This document shows, piece by piece, positions 24,854-33,527 of a stretch of DNA of 64,000 bases. This DNA is from JAKACA01 sp963769255 (GTDB lineage Bacteria; Actinomycetota; Acidimicrobiia; Acidimicrobiales; Bog-793), in the NCBI GenBank assembly GCA_963769255.1, contig CAVYKV010000001.1, positions 2,666,001-2,730,000 of the forward strand, written 5' to 3'. Below the pieces are notes generated by a model. That model was not told the origin of the DNA, searched no databases, and was given only the letters and a program-made list of their open reading frames with translations. How positions within the stretch are numbered: position 1 is the first letter of the stretch; each line of letters opens with the position of its first letter. The position numbers and the translations under genes were made by a program.

Positions 24854-25609
24854 GTGGGCCTCCTCACCTGGGCGCTCCTCCCTTCGGCGGCCCCGGGCAT
24901 GCGGCGAACCCCGGGGGGTGACTACTGGGGGGTGGACTCCGTCGCCACGCTGGGATCCCGGCTCTCCTCCGTGCAGGCGGCCTACGGTGCCACCCCCTCG
25001 TTCTGGGGCCGCTACCTGAGCGACTGCAGCGGGCGCTGCGGCAGCGACCTCGGCCGCTCGGAGGCCGACGCCGACCTCGCCCGGGGCGTCCGCCTCCTCC
25101 TCGTCGTCGCCGACCGGCAGGGCGGCTTCGACCTCGGCGCCCGCAACGGACGGGCCGACGCCGAGGACGCCGTGCGGGCTGCCGGCGTCCTCGGCGTGCC
25201 GAAACGGGTGGCCATCTTCAAGGACCTGGAGGCCGAGAGTCGGGTCAACGCCGCCTACGTCCTGGCCTTCTTCGAGGCCGTCCGAGGTGCGGGCTACGCC
25301 CCGGGCTTCTACCTGGACGCCGAGCCAGGCATGAGCGGCGGGGTGGCCTATTGCGCGGCCGTGCGGGACGATCCCGCCGTGGGGGCGTCCTTCTTGTGGG
25401 CGAGCGAGAGCGAGCCGGAGGCCGCCGCCTCCTCGGCGCCGGGCGGCGCTCCCGCCTACGCCGGCGGGTCGTCGGGCGCCCTCTTCCCCGCCTGCCGGGG
25501 GCGACGCGTCGTCTGGCAGTACAGCGAGGCGGACGCCGGCGGCGTCGACGAGGACGAGGCCACGACGCTGGCGCCCTTCTGGGGCCTCAGGGCGACGCCC
25601 CGGCAATGA
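24854..25609 (+). CDS. DUF1906 (glycoside-hydrolase-like) protein
   Basis: The domain starts at YWGVDSVATLG and shows the DUF1906/Rv2525c-type pattern: FWGRYLSDCSG, LLLVVADRQGG, FKDLEAE, GFYLDAEPG and VVWQYSEADAGGVDEDEA near the end. This is a TIM-barrel fold related to GH25 lysozymes, usually secreted. The GTG at 24854 sits inside a hydrophobic segment. The frame stays open upstream to 24764 with an Arg-rich stretch and no ATG or GTG, so the true start may be the CTG at 24773, giving a complete signal anchor. The end overlaps the cobQ end by 23 bp on opposite strands. Confidence 0.72.
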   Translation: MGLLTWALLPSAAPGMRRTPGGDYWGVDSVATLGSRLSSVQAAYGATPSFWGRYLSDCSGRCGSDLGRSEADADLARGVRLLLVVADRQGGFDLGARNGRADAEDAVRAAGVLGVPKRVAIFKDLEAESRVNAAYVLAFFEAVRGAGYAPGFYLDAEPGMSGGVAYCAAVRDDPAVGASFLWASESEPEAAASSAPGGAPAYAGGSSGALFPACRGRRVVWQYSEADAGGVDEDEATTLAPFWGLRATPRQ

Positions 25610-27113
25610 GCCGGAGAACGGCCGGAACGTCGAGATGCGCCTCGAGGAGGTCGGCGAGGCGGTCGATCTGGCGCTCCCGCGCCTCGTGAAATCCGATCTC
25701 CCCCGGTTCGAAGTGCTTGCCCCGCCGCGCCGCAACGGCCGCCAGGTATGCGCCCCGGAAAGCGTCGGACTCGAAGAGCCCGTGCAGGTTCGTGCCGGCG
25801 AGCCGGCCACCCTCCGCTGCGACACCGTCCACCTCTGCGCCGAGATCGTCGTCGAGGTGGGCGAACGCTTCGGCGCCGTCGGCGGGGATGGGCCGGCCGT
25901 GGCGGATCTCGTAGCCGCTCACCGCCTCCCCGAGCGCCGTGCCTCGCCGGCGCCGGGCGAGCTTCCCCGGCTCGAAGGCGGTGCCGACCGGGAGGACGCC
26001 GAGCGCGCCGACTTGACCCTCGCCCGACTCAACCTCGTCGACGATGTCGCTGCCGAGCATCTGGTAGCCGGCGCAGACGCCGAGCACCGTCGGACCTTCC
26101 GACCGGGCAGCGGCAGCCACGACGGCCTCGGCGAGGCCGCTGCTGCGCAGCCAGGCGAGGTCCGTCACGGTGGCCTTCGAACCCGGCAGGAGGAGGAGGT
26201 CGGGGTCGCCGAGCTGGCCGGGCGAGCGGACGAGGCGGAGGGCTACGGCCGGCTCACAGGCGAGGGCGTCGAGGTCGGTGAAGTTGGCGAGGTGCGGGTA
26301 GGCGACGACGGCGACGTCGAGCGTGGCGCCGGTGCCGGGTGCCCGCACGGTGGCGGCGAGTCCGAGGGAGTCCTCGGCGTCGAGGCCGAGATCGTCCAGG
26401 TAGGGGAGGACCCCGAGGATGGGAAGGCCCGATCTCGCCTCGAGCTCGTCGAGGCCCGGCTGCAGGAGGGCCACCTCTCCACGGAACTTGTTCACGACGA
26501 AACCCCTCACCTGCCGCCTCAGCGCCTCCGGCAGGAGTTCCACCGTTCCGTAGAGAGCGGCGAAGACGCCCCCGCGCTCGATGTCGCCCACGAGGAGCGC
26601 CGGCACGCCCGCCTCGGCGGCAAAGGGCAGGTTGGCGAGGTCCCGCTCGAGGAGGTTGATCTCGGCTGCCCCGCCCGCACCCTCGCAGACGACGACGTCG
26701 AAGCGCCCCTTCAGCTCCTCGAAGGCTCCGAGCACCGTCGCCATGAGGCCCTCTGCCTTGACGCTCTCGTAGGCGGCGGCATCGAGCTCGGCGACCGGCC
26801 GGCCCAGCACGACGACCTGGCAGCGGGAGTCGCTGGTCGGCTTCAGGAGGACGGGGTTCATGGCGACCTCCGGCTCGACTCCGGCGGCGACCGCCTGTAC
26901 CCCCTGGGCATGGCCGATCTCGTGGCCCGAGACCGTCGCCCAAGCGTTGAGCGACATGTTCTGCGCCTTGAAGGGCGCCACCCTCACGCCTCCACGGGCG
27001 AGGAGACGGCAGAGCCCCGTGACGATGCGGCTCTTGCCTACGTCGCTGGCGGTCCCGCACACGAGGAGGGAGCCACGAAGGCCCTGCAAGGACGGGCGGT
27101 CCGGCTGCTGCAC
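25587..27113 (-). CDS. cobQ: Cobyric acid synthase
   Basis: CobQ amidates adenosylcobyrinic a,c-diamide in B12 synthesis. The 508-residue protein has the N-terminal ATPase motif (GTASDVGKSRIVTGLCR), the FKAQNMSLNAWAT block, MNPVLLKPTSD and, in the C-terminal class I glutamine amidotransferase domain, the nucleophile motif LGVCAGYQMLG and the GTNLHGLFE His. Length is normal. It starts with a GTG. No other cobalamin gene is in the window. Confidence 0.94.
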   Translation of the reverse strand: MQQPDRPSLQGLRGSLLVCGTASDVGKSRIVTGLCRLLARGGVRVAPFKAQNMSLNAWATVSGHEIGHAQGVQAVAAGVEPEVAMNPVLLKPTSDSRCQVVVLGRPVAELDAAAYESVKAEGLMATVLGAFEELKGRFDVVVCEGAGGAAEINLLERDLANLPFAAEAGVPALLVGDIERGGVFAALYGTVELLPEALRRQVRGFVVNKFRGEVALLQPGLDELEARSGLPILGVLPYLDDLGLDAEDSLGLAATVRAPGTGATLDVAVVAYPHLANFTDLDALACEPAVALRLVRSPGQLGDPDLLLLPGSKATVTDLAWLRSSGLAEAVVAAAARSEGPTVLGVCAGYQMLGSDIVDEVESGEGQVGALGVLPVGTAFEPGKLARRRRGTALGEAVSGYEIRHGRPIPADGAEAFAHLDDDLGAEVDGVAAEGGRLAGTNLHGLFESDAFRGAYLAAVAARRGKHFEPGEIGFHEARERQIDRLADLLEAHLDVPAVLRLIAGASP

Positions 27114-27227
27114 GCCTGCCTCCTCCGCTCCACGGCCTCTCGGGTCACCCGCCGCCGCTTCCGGGCCGGACGGCTCGAGCGTCTACCATACGGCCGTCCT
27201 GACCGAGAGCGACGAGAGAGACGACAC

Positions 27228-28031
27228 GTGCCCCGGCCATCGAAATCCGTCGCAACGCTGCGGCGCGTCGCGGTGGCGGCGCCGGTCCTTGCCTTGGGCC
27301 TCCTCGTCGCCGCCTGCGGCAGCACGAGCAGCCCGACGGGCCGGGCGGCGCAGCCGCCTGCCCCCTTGCTGCAGGGCGCCCAAGCGGCCCTCGCCCGCGA
27401 GGCCGTCGTGCACCTGTCCGGCACGCTCTCGGAGAAGTCGGGCTCCACCTCCGTCTCCCTCTCCGTCGACGCCACCTCCGCCGGTGCCCCCGGCGACGCC
27501 GAGGGGACGTTGAGCCTGGAGGGGCCGGGGTTGGGTTTCGAGGGGTCGACCCGTTACGTCGTCGTGGACGGGACCACCTACGTCAAGGCCGGGACATCCT
27601 TCTGGAAGGGCCTCTTCGGCAGCCAAACGAGCAAGGTGGCCGCTCTCGAGGCCGAGATCCTGCCCGAGGTCGTCAACCGCTGGGTGCAGCTCCCGGCGGC
27701 CAGCACCGACGTCATCTACAAAGACACGTTTGGTCTCTCCGACCCGAAGGAGTTCGTCTCGGGCAGCCTCGCCGGCGTGAAGGGCACGTTCACGAACGCC
27801 GGGAACCGCACGATCGACGGCGTGCGCGGCGTCGAGGTCACCTCGAGCGAGGGCGCCGCCATCCTCGTGGCGGCCTCCGGACCCCTCCTCCCGCTCGTCA
27901 TCAGCGGGACGGGGTCGGTTGGGAGTGGCTTCGACCTCGCCCTCGTGATCACCTATCCGGGGGCGACGACGATCTCGGCGCCGGCCCACCCCGTCAACCT
28001 CGCCGCTATCGAGGCCGCTCTCTCGGGGTGA
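27228..28031 (+). CDS. LppX/LprG-like lipoprotein
   Basis: The 267-residue protein has a lipoprotein signal ending in LLVAACGS (lipobox Cys near residue 30). A domain with VHLSGTLSEKSGSTSVSLSVD, RYVVVDGTTYVKAG, VNRWVQLPAAS and a C-terminal strand-rich part follows. This is the pattern of the mycobacterial LprG/LppX family, whose members carry lipids between membrane and outer layer. Assignment is to fold level only. The GTG at 27228 lies about 115 bp from the divergent cobQ start. Confidence 0.7.
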   Translation: MPRPSKSVATLRRVAVAAPVLALGLLVAACGSTSSPTGRAAQPPAPLLQGAQAALAREAVVHLSGTLSEKSGSTSVSLSVDATSAGAPGDAEGTLSLEGPGLGFEGSTRYVVVDGTTYVKAGTSFWKGLFGSQTSKVAALEAEILPEVVNRWVQLPAASTDVIYKDTFGLSDPKEFVSGSLAGVKGTFTNAGNRTIDGVRGVEVTSSEGAAILVAASGPLLPLVISGTGSVGSGFDLALVITYPGATTISAPAHPVNLAAIEAALSG

Positions 28032-28037
28032 GCCCCG

Positions 28038-28376
28038 TCAGGCGGTGTCGCCGAGCTTGGAGGCGAGGGCTCGGGGCGCCTTGCGCAGGAACGCCTCCGT
28101 GAGGAGCTCCTTGACACGTGACGCGTCGGCCGTCGCCAGCTCGACGCGCACGCCGGAGAGGCGCTGGCCCCAGCGGAGCTCGCCGTAGGCGGCGGGATCC
28201 TCCGCCACACAGGCGCGCACCTCGTGCTCGCCGACGAAGACGTGCAAACGGTCACCGGCCGGTGGAGCCGTGGCGAAGATGCGGTTGCGCACCCGCCACG
28301 ACGTCATCTCGAAGTGAGGCTCCTCCGTCGCCTCCGGCAGGGCGAGAGCGAGCCGCCGCACTGCGGCGATGTCCAT
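28038..28376 (-). CDS. MmcQ/YjbR family protein
   Basis: The 112-residue protein has the family shape: an N-terminal helix (VRRLALALPEATEEPHF), RIFATAPP, a central strand with the LHVFVGE block and a final SRVKELLTEAFLRKAPRAL helix. Members fold like a cyanobacterial CyaY-type domain and some bind DNA; the role is not known. It is convergent with the lipoprotein gene, 6 bp apart. Confidence 0.82.
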   Translation of the reverse strand: MDIAAVRRLALALPEATEEPHFEMTSWRVRNRIFATAPPAGDRLHVFVGEHEVRACVAEDPAAYGELRWGQRLSGVRVELATADASRVKELLTEAFLRKAPRALASKLGDTA

Positions 28377-28566
28377 GACTCGATGCTACGACCGGACGGC
28401 GTCATCCGCCCGTTGCGGGGGGCGAAATCCGCCTGTTGCGGGCGGCGGCGATGCATTCGTGTCGGGGGTTAGACACCGTTTTGAGTCCTAAGGCGAAATC
28501 ATCCCGACGTCGCCAGGTGCCCGGCGGGCGAGATGTGAGCTGAGCACCGGTTTTCGGCGCGCCTGG
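28377..28566. other. Non-coding flank between YjbR gene and IS110 transposase
   Basis: No gene seen. It holds an imperfect tandem repeat of about 22 bp (ATCCGCCCGTTGCGGGGGGC, then ATCCGCCTGTTGCGGGCGGC) at about 28408-28450, each copy able to form a small hairpin. The transposase-distal end of the IS110 element must fall in this stretch, but I cannot place it: IS110 elements usually lack inverted termini and target-site duplications. Confidence 0.5.
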
Positions 28567-29829
28567 TCAAGCTGCCGGCAGGACAACAGTGGTGGAGCCG
28601 TCATCGTTTGTCCGTAGCTCGCAGCCAAGGGCGCGCAGTTCGGAGAGTTTGCGACGAGCCCTGATCACCGGGGCGTTGCGTCTGTCGAACCAGTCCGGTC
28701 CGAGGTCGAGGTAGGTGACGCCCTCGTTGGCGAGAATGTGCCAGCAGGCGACAAGGATCGAGTGCCCGACGGCCTTTCGCGCCCGGAGCTTGCCTCTCCT
28801 CGGGCTGAGACGTCGATACTGGGCTTGCAGGTAGGTGCCCTTCGAGGAGGCGGCCGCCATGGCGGCGACGGCAAGGTATCTCTGCAGCCAGCTGTCGCCG
28901 TGTCGAGCGGTCCCCTTCTTCTGCTTGCCGGCTGACTCGTGCTGGCCCGGGCACATCCCTGCCCACGAGGCGAGATGGGCTGCGGTCGGGAAGCGGTCCA
29001 TGTCCACGCCGATCTCGCCGATGATGGCCTCGGCGATGCGCCGATCGACACCGGGTATCGAGCACAGGCGGTCCCGGGCGTCAGCAAAAGGGGCGATCGC
29101 CTCCTCGATCGCCGAGGTCATGCGGCCCATAGCTTCGTCGAGATAGTCGAGGTGGGAGAGGATCTCCGAGACGAGGATCCCATGGCGGGGGCCGAAGCGC
29201 CCCTCGAGAGCAGCTCGTAGCTTCGGCAATTTGGCTCGAAGCTTGCCCTTGGCAAGCTCGGCGAGCACTTCAGGATCCCGCGTCCCCGCCACAAGGCCAG
29301 CGAGCATCGCCCGGCTCGAGACACCGAGGACGTCAGAGGCGACAGACGAGAGTTTCACACCGGCGTCTTGGAGGACCTTGTCGAGGCGCTGGGCCTCCCG
29401 TGTCCGCTCCTCAGCCAGGGTGCGTCGATAGCGAGTGAGCTCGCGAATGTCGCGAATCTCTGCTGGTGGGACGAAGCTCGCACGCACGAGCCCGTGCTCG
29501 GTGAGCTGGCAGATCCACTCGGCGTCACCGACGTCGGTCTTTCTCCCCGGGACGTTGCGCATGTGGCGGGCGTTCAGCAACCAGCACTCCATGGCGTCTT
29601 CGAGCACATAGAAGATGGGCTTCCAGTAGACCCCGGTCGCTTCCATCGCCACCCGGGTGACGCCGTGGGACACGAGCCAATCGCGCAGGCCAAGCAGATC
29701 GGCCGTGAAGGCGGAGAAGCTGGCGATCTCGGTCCTGCGCTCGCCGTTTGGTCCGGGGTAGCGGACGCAGGCGACGACGAGATCCTTGTGCACATCGAGG
29801 CCGGCACAGCGCTCGACGACGACATCCAT
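28567..29829 (-). mobile_element. IS110-family transposase (DEDD type)
   Basis: The 420-residue protein has the IS110 N-terminal RuvC-like domain: D12 in GLDVHKD, E63 in AMEATGVYW, D99 and D102 in TDVGDAEW, making the DEDD set. A coiled helical middle and a C-terminal Tnp20 domain follow (LCSIPGVDRRIAEAIIGEIG, then HLASWAGMCPGQHESAGKQK), the latter holding the conserved Ser of the family. The ORF is complete, with AGGAGG 5-10 bp before the ATG, so the element may be active. IS110 recombinases are guided by a bridge RNA made from the element's non-coding end. Confidence 0.93.
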
Positions 29830-29839
29830 GATGGAACCT

Positions 29840-30065
29840 CCTCAGCTGGTGGTCTTGGTCGTGCACCACGCCAGGAGGCCGAGGGGTGGAAATCTAAGGC
29901 ACGCGCTCAAAGCGGCAGTCATCGGTGCTCGGGGCCTCCACGTCACGCTAAGCCACGGGCGCTAGGCACCAAGTACGCCCGACGTCGATGGCGTGCTGCC
30001 CTACAAGATTTCCCCATCCATCAGGTGGGCCGCCAGGCCCCCGGGCGCTAAGCCCTTACAGCAAT
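29840..30065 (-). ncRNA. Candidate IS110 bridge-RNA region
   Basis: This is the non-coding stretch upstream of the transposase, where IS110-group elements encode the bridge RNA. No protein gene fits. On the minus strand I see a GGGCC/GGCCC stem-loop near 30027-30042, and a longer hairpin at about 29967-30002 with outer GGCA/TGCC pairs, an internal loop, and inner ACGCC/GGCGT pairs around ATCGACGTCG. Internal loops of that kind are the guide regions of bridge RNAs. The motif GCTTAGCG occurs twice, about 100 nt apart. The boundaries are guesses. Confidence 0.4.
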
Positions 30066-30070
30066 GGGGA

Positions 30071-30937
30071 TCACCGACCGGAAGCAGCGTCGGCGGCGGC
30101 CTCTGCCCAGGCCCGCATCGCCCGTGCGCGCCTCGAGCGGCGCTGCAGCGGGTACTCCATCGTGAAGCCGAGCGCACCGGTCAGCTGATGGCAGGTGGCC
30201 GTGACGGCAACGGCGGCGTCGGCGGCGTGGCAGAGGGCGGGCCAGGAGTGCTCGTGGACGGCGAGCAGGCGAATGCCATCCTGCGCCGTTGCGGCGTCGG
30301 CGAGCTGCGACTGCACGGCTTCGAGGGCATCAAGTGTGGAGCCGAACGCCTCGCGGCCGCGCACGTGCGCCAGGCAGTCGTCGAAGGCGGCGCCGGCGAG
30401 GCCGGCAAGATACCCGATGGAGGCTGCCCGCCAGAGGCCGAGGCGGCGCCTGGCCTCCTCGGCCGGAACTGCCCGGCGTGACGTCGTCTCCCGTACGAGG
30501 GCAACGCCGGAGGCGTCGCCGTAGGCGACTGGCTCGACGGCCACCAGCTCGGCGTCGGAGAGCGCATTCCCCCCGAGAATCTCGGTGCCGGTGGCGCCCG
30601 GCTCACCGTGGCGGACGAGGCCGGACACGACTGGGCGGCCCCCGAGGAGGCTGTCGACGGCCAAGAGGGTGACACCGCCTCGGCCGAGCTCCACAGCTGC
30701 TCTCGCCACCAGCGCCGGCGGCGGACCTTCCCCGGCGAGCGACCACCACCCGATGGCCTCGAGCGCCGCATAAAGCGCGCTCGCCCCCTCGCCAGAGGCG
30801 TCGTCGGCCGGCTCCCCCGCTCGCCAGGGATCGGCGGAGGGGTGGTCCCGGACGGCTCTCGCCACGGCCGTCGCCAGAGCGTCGGCCTCGGCGGAGGTTT
30901 CCTGATCCACGTTCGCAACGCCCGCCGGTTCGGTCAT
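30071..30937 (-). CDS. Short acyl-CoA dehydrogenase-like subunit
   Basis: The 288-residue protein resembles acyl-CoA dehydrogenases only from the middle onward. RLGLWRAASIGYLAGLAGAAFDDCLAHVRGREAFGSTLDALEAVQSQLAD is the typical C-terminal helical region, and TCHQLTGALGFTMEYPLQR corresponds to the substrate/FAD-binding end. The N-terminal half is short and divergent. Actinobacteria use pairs of a long and a short dehydrogenase as heteromers, for example in steroid side-chain breakdown. The short gene here overlaps the CoA-transferase gene by 4 bp (ATGA), which itself overlaps the long dehydrogenase. A pairing is inferred from this layout. Confidence 0.78.
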   Translation of the reverse strand: MTEPAGVANVDQETSAEADALATAVARAVRDHPSADPWRAGEPADDASGEGASALYAALEAIGWWSLAGEGPPPALVARAAVELGRGGVTLLAVDSLLGGRPVVSGLVRHGEPGATGTEILGGNALSDAELVAVEPVAYGDASGVALVRETTSRRAVPAEEARRRLGLWRAASIGYLAGLAGAAFDDCLAHVRGREAFGSTLDALEAVQSQLADAATAQDGIRLLAVHEHSWPALCHAADAAVAVTATCHQLTGALGFTMEYPLQRRSRRARAMRAWAEAAADAASGR

Positions 30938-32196
30938 TCGTCCCCTCCGATCGGCGCCGCCGTCACGGCAGCCGCCATACCGCCGCCGGCCCCCTGCTCC
31001 GGATCCAGCTCGCTCTGGTGCTCGCCGAGGAGAGGCACCGCCCGCTCGGCCAGGAGTGGCTCGCCCCCACGCTTGACGACGCCGCCGAGGAGCCGGAGCG
31101 GACCGATGCCCGGCTGGTCGAGCGTCACGACGAGCCCGTTGGCAGCCGCCTGCTCCGAGGCGACGGCCGCTGCCGTCGAGCGCAGCTCGGCCGCCGGTAC
31201 GCCGGCGTCGGCGAAACGCAGCAGCCACTCGGCGGCCGGGGCGGCGGCAAGGGCGGCCTCCACCTGGCGGGTGAAGGCCAGACGCGTTGCGCGCTCCTCC
31301 TCGTCGGCGGGCGGGAGCTGAGGGTTGGCCACCATGGGATCCTCGAGGCCGAGGACACGGAGGAACTTCCGCCGCTGGGCGACGTCGAGGCAGCCGACGG
31401 CGACGAAGGCGTCCGCCGTGGCATAACACCGGTAATAGGGCTCGATGGCTCGGGCGGCCGCACGCGCCGTCGACATCTCCCCGAGCGTGGCGGCGTCGAG
31501 ACGGGCCGGAATCTCGTTGTGACCGATGGCGGGCAGCTCCTGTGCCTGCAGGGTGAGGCAGGCTCCGAGGAGCGACACCTCGAAGGCGCCCGGCGACGTG
31601 GTGGGCCCACCGGCGGCACCGCGGCGGAAGCGCTCGACGAGGCCGCTCAGGATCGCCACGGCGGCGAGGAGGCCGGCGGTGAAGTCGGCGAGGGGGATGC
31701 CACCGACGCGCTCAGGCACCTCCTGCCCGGGACGTGCCCCGAGGGCCAGCAGGCCGGTGATGGCCTGGGCGATGAGGTCGTAGCCGGGCGCCCCCGCCTC
31801 CGGCCCGTCCGTCCCGAAGGCGGAGACGGCGCACACGACGGCCTTCGGGTTGAGCCGCTCCACCGATGCGGCGTCCAGCCCGAAGGCGGCCGCCCGCGCC
31901 GGCACGAAATTGTGGACGACGGCGTCCGCCCCGGCGATGAGGCGCTCGGCCAACCGCCGCCCTTCGGGATCGCTCAGGTCGCAGACGACGGAGCGCTTGC
32001 CGCGGTTCAGGCTGCAGAAGAAGAGACTCTGGTCCGGCGCCACCGGGTCGTAGCGCCGGTAGGCATCGCCGTTCGGTCGCTCCACCTTCACTACGTCGGC
32101 ACCGAGGTCGGCGAGCAGCATGCCGCAGAAAGGCCCGGCGACGTACTGCGAGAAATCGAGCACCCGCAACCCCTCGAGGGGCCGGCCCCCGCTCAC
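30934..32196 (-). CDS. CaiB/BaiF-family (class III) CoA-transferase
   Basis: The 420-residue protein has the class III CoA-transferase layout: PLEGLRVLDFSQYVAGPFCGMLLADLGADVVKVERP at the start, the RGKRSVVCDLSDPEGR loop, a GYDLIAQAITGLLAL segment and a C-terminal substrate part. The catalytic Asp region is present. The enzymes move CoA between acids by a covalent intermediate. The GTG at 32196 overlaps the stop of the long acyl-CoA dehydrogenase (GTGA), so the operon is coupled from end to end. The substrate is unknown. Confidence 0.88.
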   Translation of the reverse strand: MSGGRPLEGLRVLDFSQYVAGPFCGMLLADLGADVVKVERPNGDAYRRYDPVAPDQSLFFCSLNRGKRSVVCDLSDPEGRRLAERLIAGADAVVHNFVPARAAAFGLDAASVERLNPKAVVCAVSAFGTDGPEAGAPGYDLIAQAITGLLALGARPGQEVPERVGGIPLADFTAGLLAAVAILSGLVERFRRGAAGGPTTSPGAFEVSLLGACLTLQAQELPAIGHNEIPARLDAATLGEMSTARAAARAIEPYYRCYATADAFVAVGCLDVAQRRKFLRVLGLEDPMVANPQLPPADEEERATRLAFTRQVEAALAAAPAAEWLLRFADAGVPAAELRSTAAAVASEQAAANGLVVTLDQPGIGPLRLLGGVVKRGGEPLLAERAVPLLGEHQSELDPEQGAGGGMAAAVTAAPIGGDE

Positions 32197-33323
32197 CGCC
32201 GGCACCCGAGGCCCTGCCGGGCGATCACGCGTCGCTGGATCTCGGCCGACCCGCCGGCGATCGTCGAAGCCGTCACGGCCCGCACGAAAGCGGCGAGGCG
32301 CCCACCCGCCACGGCGGACTCGCCCCCTTCCACGAGGGCGGCGGGCCCGAGCATCTCGAGGGAGCACTCGGCGATCCGCTGCAGGAGGAGGGCGATGGAC
32401 AACTTGGCCATGGAGGAACTGGCTGCGGCGGGTTGGCCCGAGGCGAGGAGCTCGGTGGCCCGCCGGCCGTGCAGGCGGGCCGCCAGAGCGGCGCCCCGCA
32501 GGCGGCGGAGCCGGGGGCGCCAAGGTCCGTCCGCCAGTTCGTCCAGCCGGTCGAGCACGTAGAGCGCCGTGCCCACCTTTTCGCTCGTCACGCGCTCGTA
32601 GTCGAGCGTGCCCATGAGCACGCGCCAGCCGGCGTCGAGCGGGCCGACGACCTGGTCCGCCGGCACCTCGACGCCGTCGAGGGCAACCTCGCCGAGAACG
32701 CCACCCCCGAGCGTGGGGTGCAGCGACCATGACAGCCCGGGTGTCGACATCTCGGTGACGAGGACGGAGAGGCCGCGGTGGCGGGGCAGGTCCGGGTTCG
32801 TGCGGACGGCGAGGTAGATCCAGTCGGCCTCGCCGGCGCTCGAGGTCCAGATCTTGCGGCCCCGCACCACGATGCGGTCGCCCTGCAGCTGTCCGGTCGT
32901 GCGCAGGGAAGCCAGGTCGGAACCCGCCTCCGGCTCCGAGAAACCCTGACAGAACACCAGCCGCCCTCCTGCGATCTCGGGCAGGAGGCGCTCGGCCAGG
33001 TCGGGGCCGAACTGCATGAGGGCGTTGCCGATCGTCTTCACGGAGAGGAGATAGCTGGAGAGCGGCAGCCAGTGGTAGCCGAGCCGCTCCTCGACAGCGA
33101 TGGTGTGCAGCGAGGTGAGCCCACGGCCGCCCAGGCGCTCCGGCCAGTGCAAGCCGATGAGGCCCCGCTCGCCGAGGGCGGCGTACACCGCCCGGCAGTC
33201 CCCGTCCGAGGGCATGCCCTGCTGAGAGCCCGCAGGATCCATCGCCGCCAGAGCGGCCAGCTCCGGGGCGGCGGCGTCCGCTTCCGCCACCACGTCAGCG
33301 ATCGTCACCGTCGTACTCGCCAC
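32193..33323 (-). CDS. Acyl-CoA dehydrogenase, full length
   Basis: The 376-residue enzyme shows the N-terminal helical domain (YAALGERGLIGLHWPERLGG), the FAD/substrate strand (FCQGFSEPEAGSDLASLRT, GDRIVVRGRKIWTSSAGEADWIYLAVRT) and the C-terminal domain ending TASTIAGGSAEIQRRVIARQGLG. The latter matches the ACAD family. The GTG at 33323 is preferred over the longer frame because GAGGGG precedes it and the family N-terminus begins there. It is the first gene of the acd-CoA-transferase-acd operon, about 130 bp from tRNA-Cys on the other strand. Confidence 0.9.
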   Translation of the reverse strand: MASTTVTIADVVAEADAAAPELAALAAMDPAGSQQGMPSDGDCRAVYAALGERGLIGLHWPERLGGRGLTSLHTIAVEERLGYHWLPLSSYLLSVKTIGNALMQFGPDLAERLLPEIAGGRLVFCQGFSEPEAGSDLASLRTTGQLQGDRIVVRGRKIWTSSAGEADWIYLAVRTNPDLPRHRGLSVLVTEMSTPGLSWSLHPTLGGGVLGEVALDGVEVPADQVVGPLDAGWRVLMGTLDYERVTSEKVGTALYVLDRLDELADGPWRPRLRRLRGAALAARLHGRRATELLASGQPAAASSSMAKLSIALLLQRIAECSLEMLGPAALVEGGESAVAGGRLAAFVRAVTASTIAGGSAEIQRRVIARQGLGCRR

Positions 33324-33452
33324 CTCCCAACCCCTCGAATCGGCCCGGACGAGACTCCGGGCTGTCGGACCCGTACCGTACTGTCCCGTCCCATCGGCGG
33401 GAGACTTGGGGTCCCGGCGGCGGGCCACCGGCCGCTATGGTGACGACCGTCT

Positions 33453-33527
33453 GGCGGCGTGGCCGAGTGGTTTAGGCAAGGGCCTGCAAAGCCCTGTACA
33501 GCGGTTCGATTCCGCTCGCCGCCTCCA
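33453..33527 (+). tRNA. tRNA-Cys (GCA)
   Basis: The cloverleaf is complete: acceptor stem GGCGGCG/CGCCGCC, D-arm with GTGGTTTAGGC, anticodon arm AGGGC-CTGCAAA-GCCCT with anticodon GCA at 33486-33488, T-arm AGCGG-TTCGATT-CCGCT, discriminator T and encoded CCA (33525-33527). It is flanked by a long gene-poor stretch. Confidence 0.96.

Noticed and set aside
25635..27227. Long plus-strand N-terminal extension of the lipoprotein ORF
   Set aside because: Antisense to cobQ. The real lipoprotein starts at GTG 27228 with a signal peptide and lipobox.
28408..28450. Imperfect 22-bp repeat as IS110 terminal repeat
   Set aside because: There is no matching copy on the other side of the element, and IS110 elements normally have no terminal inverted repeats.
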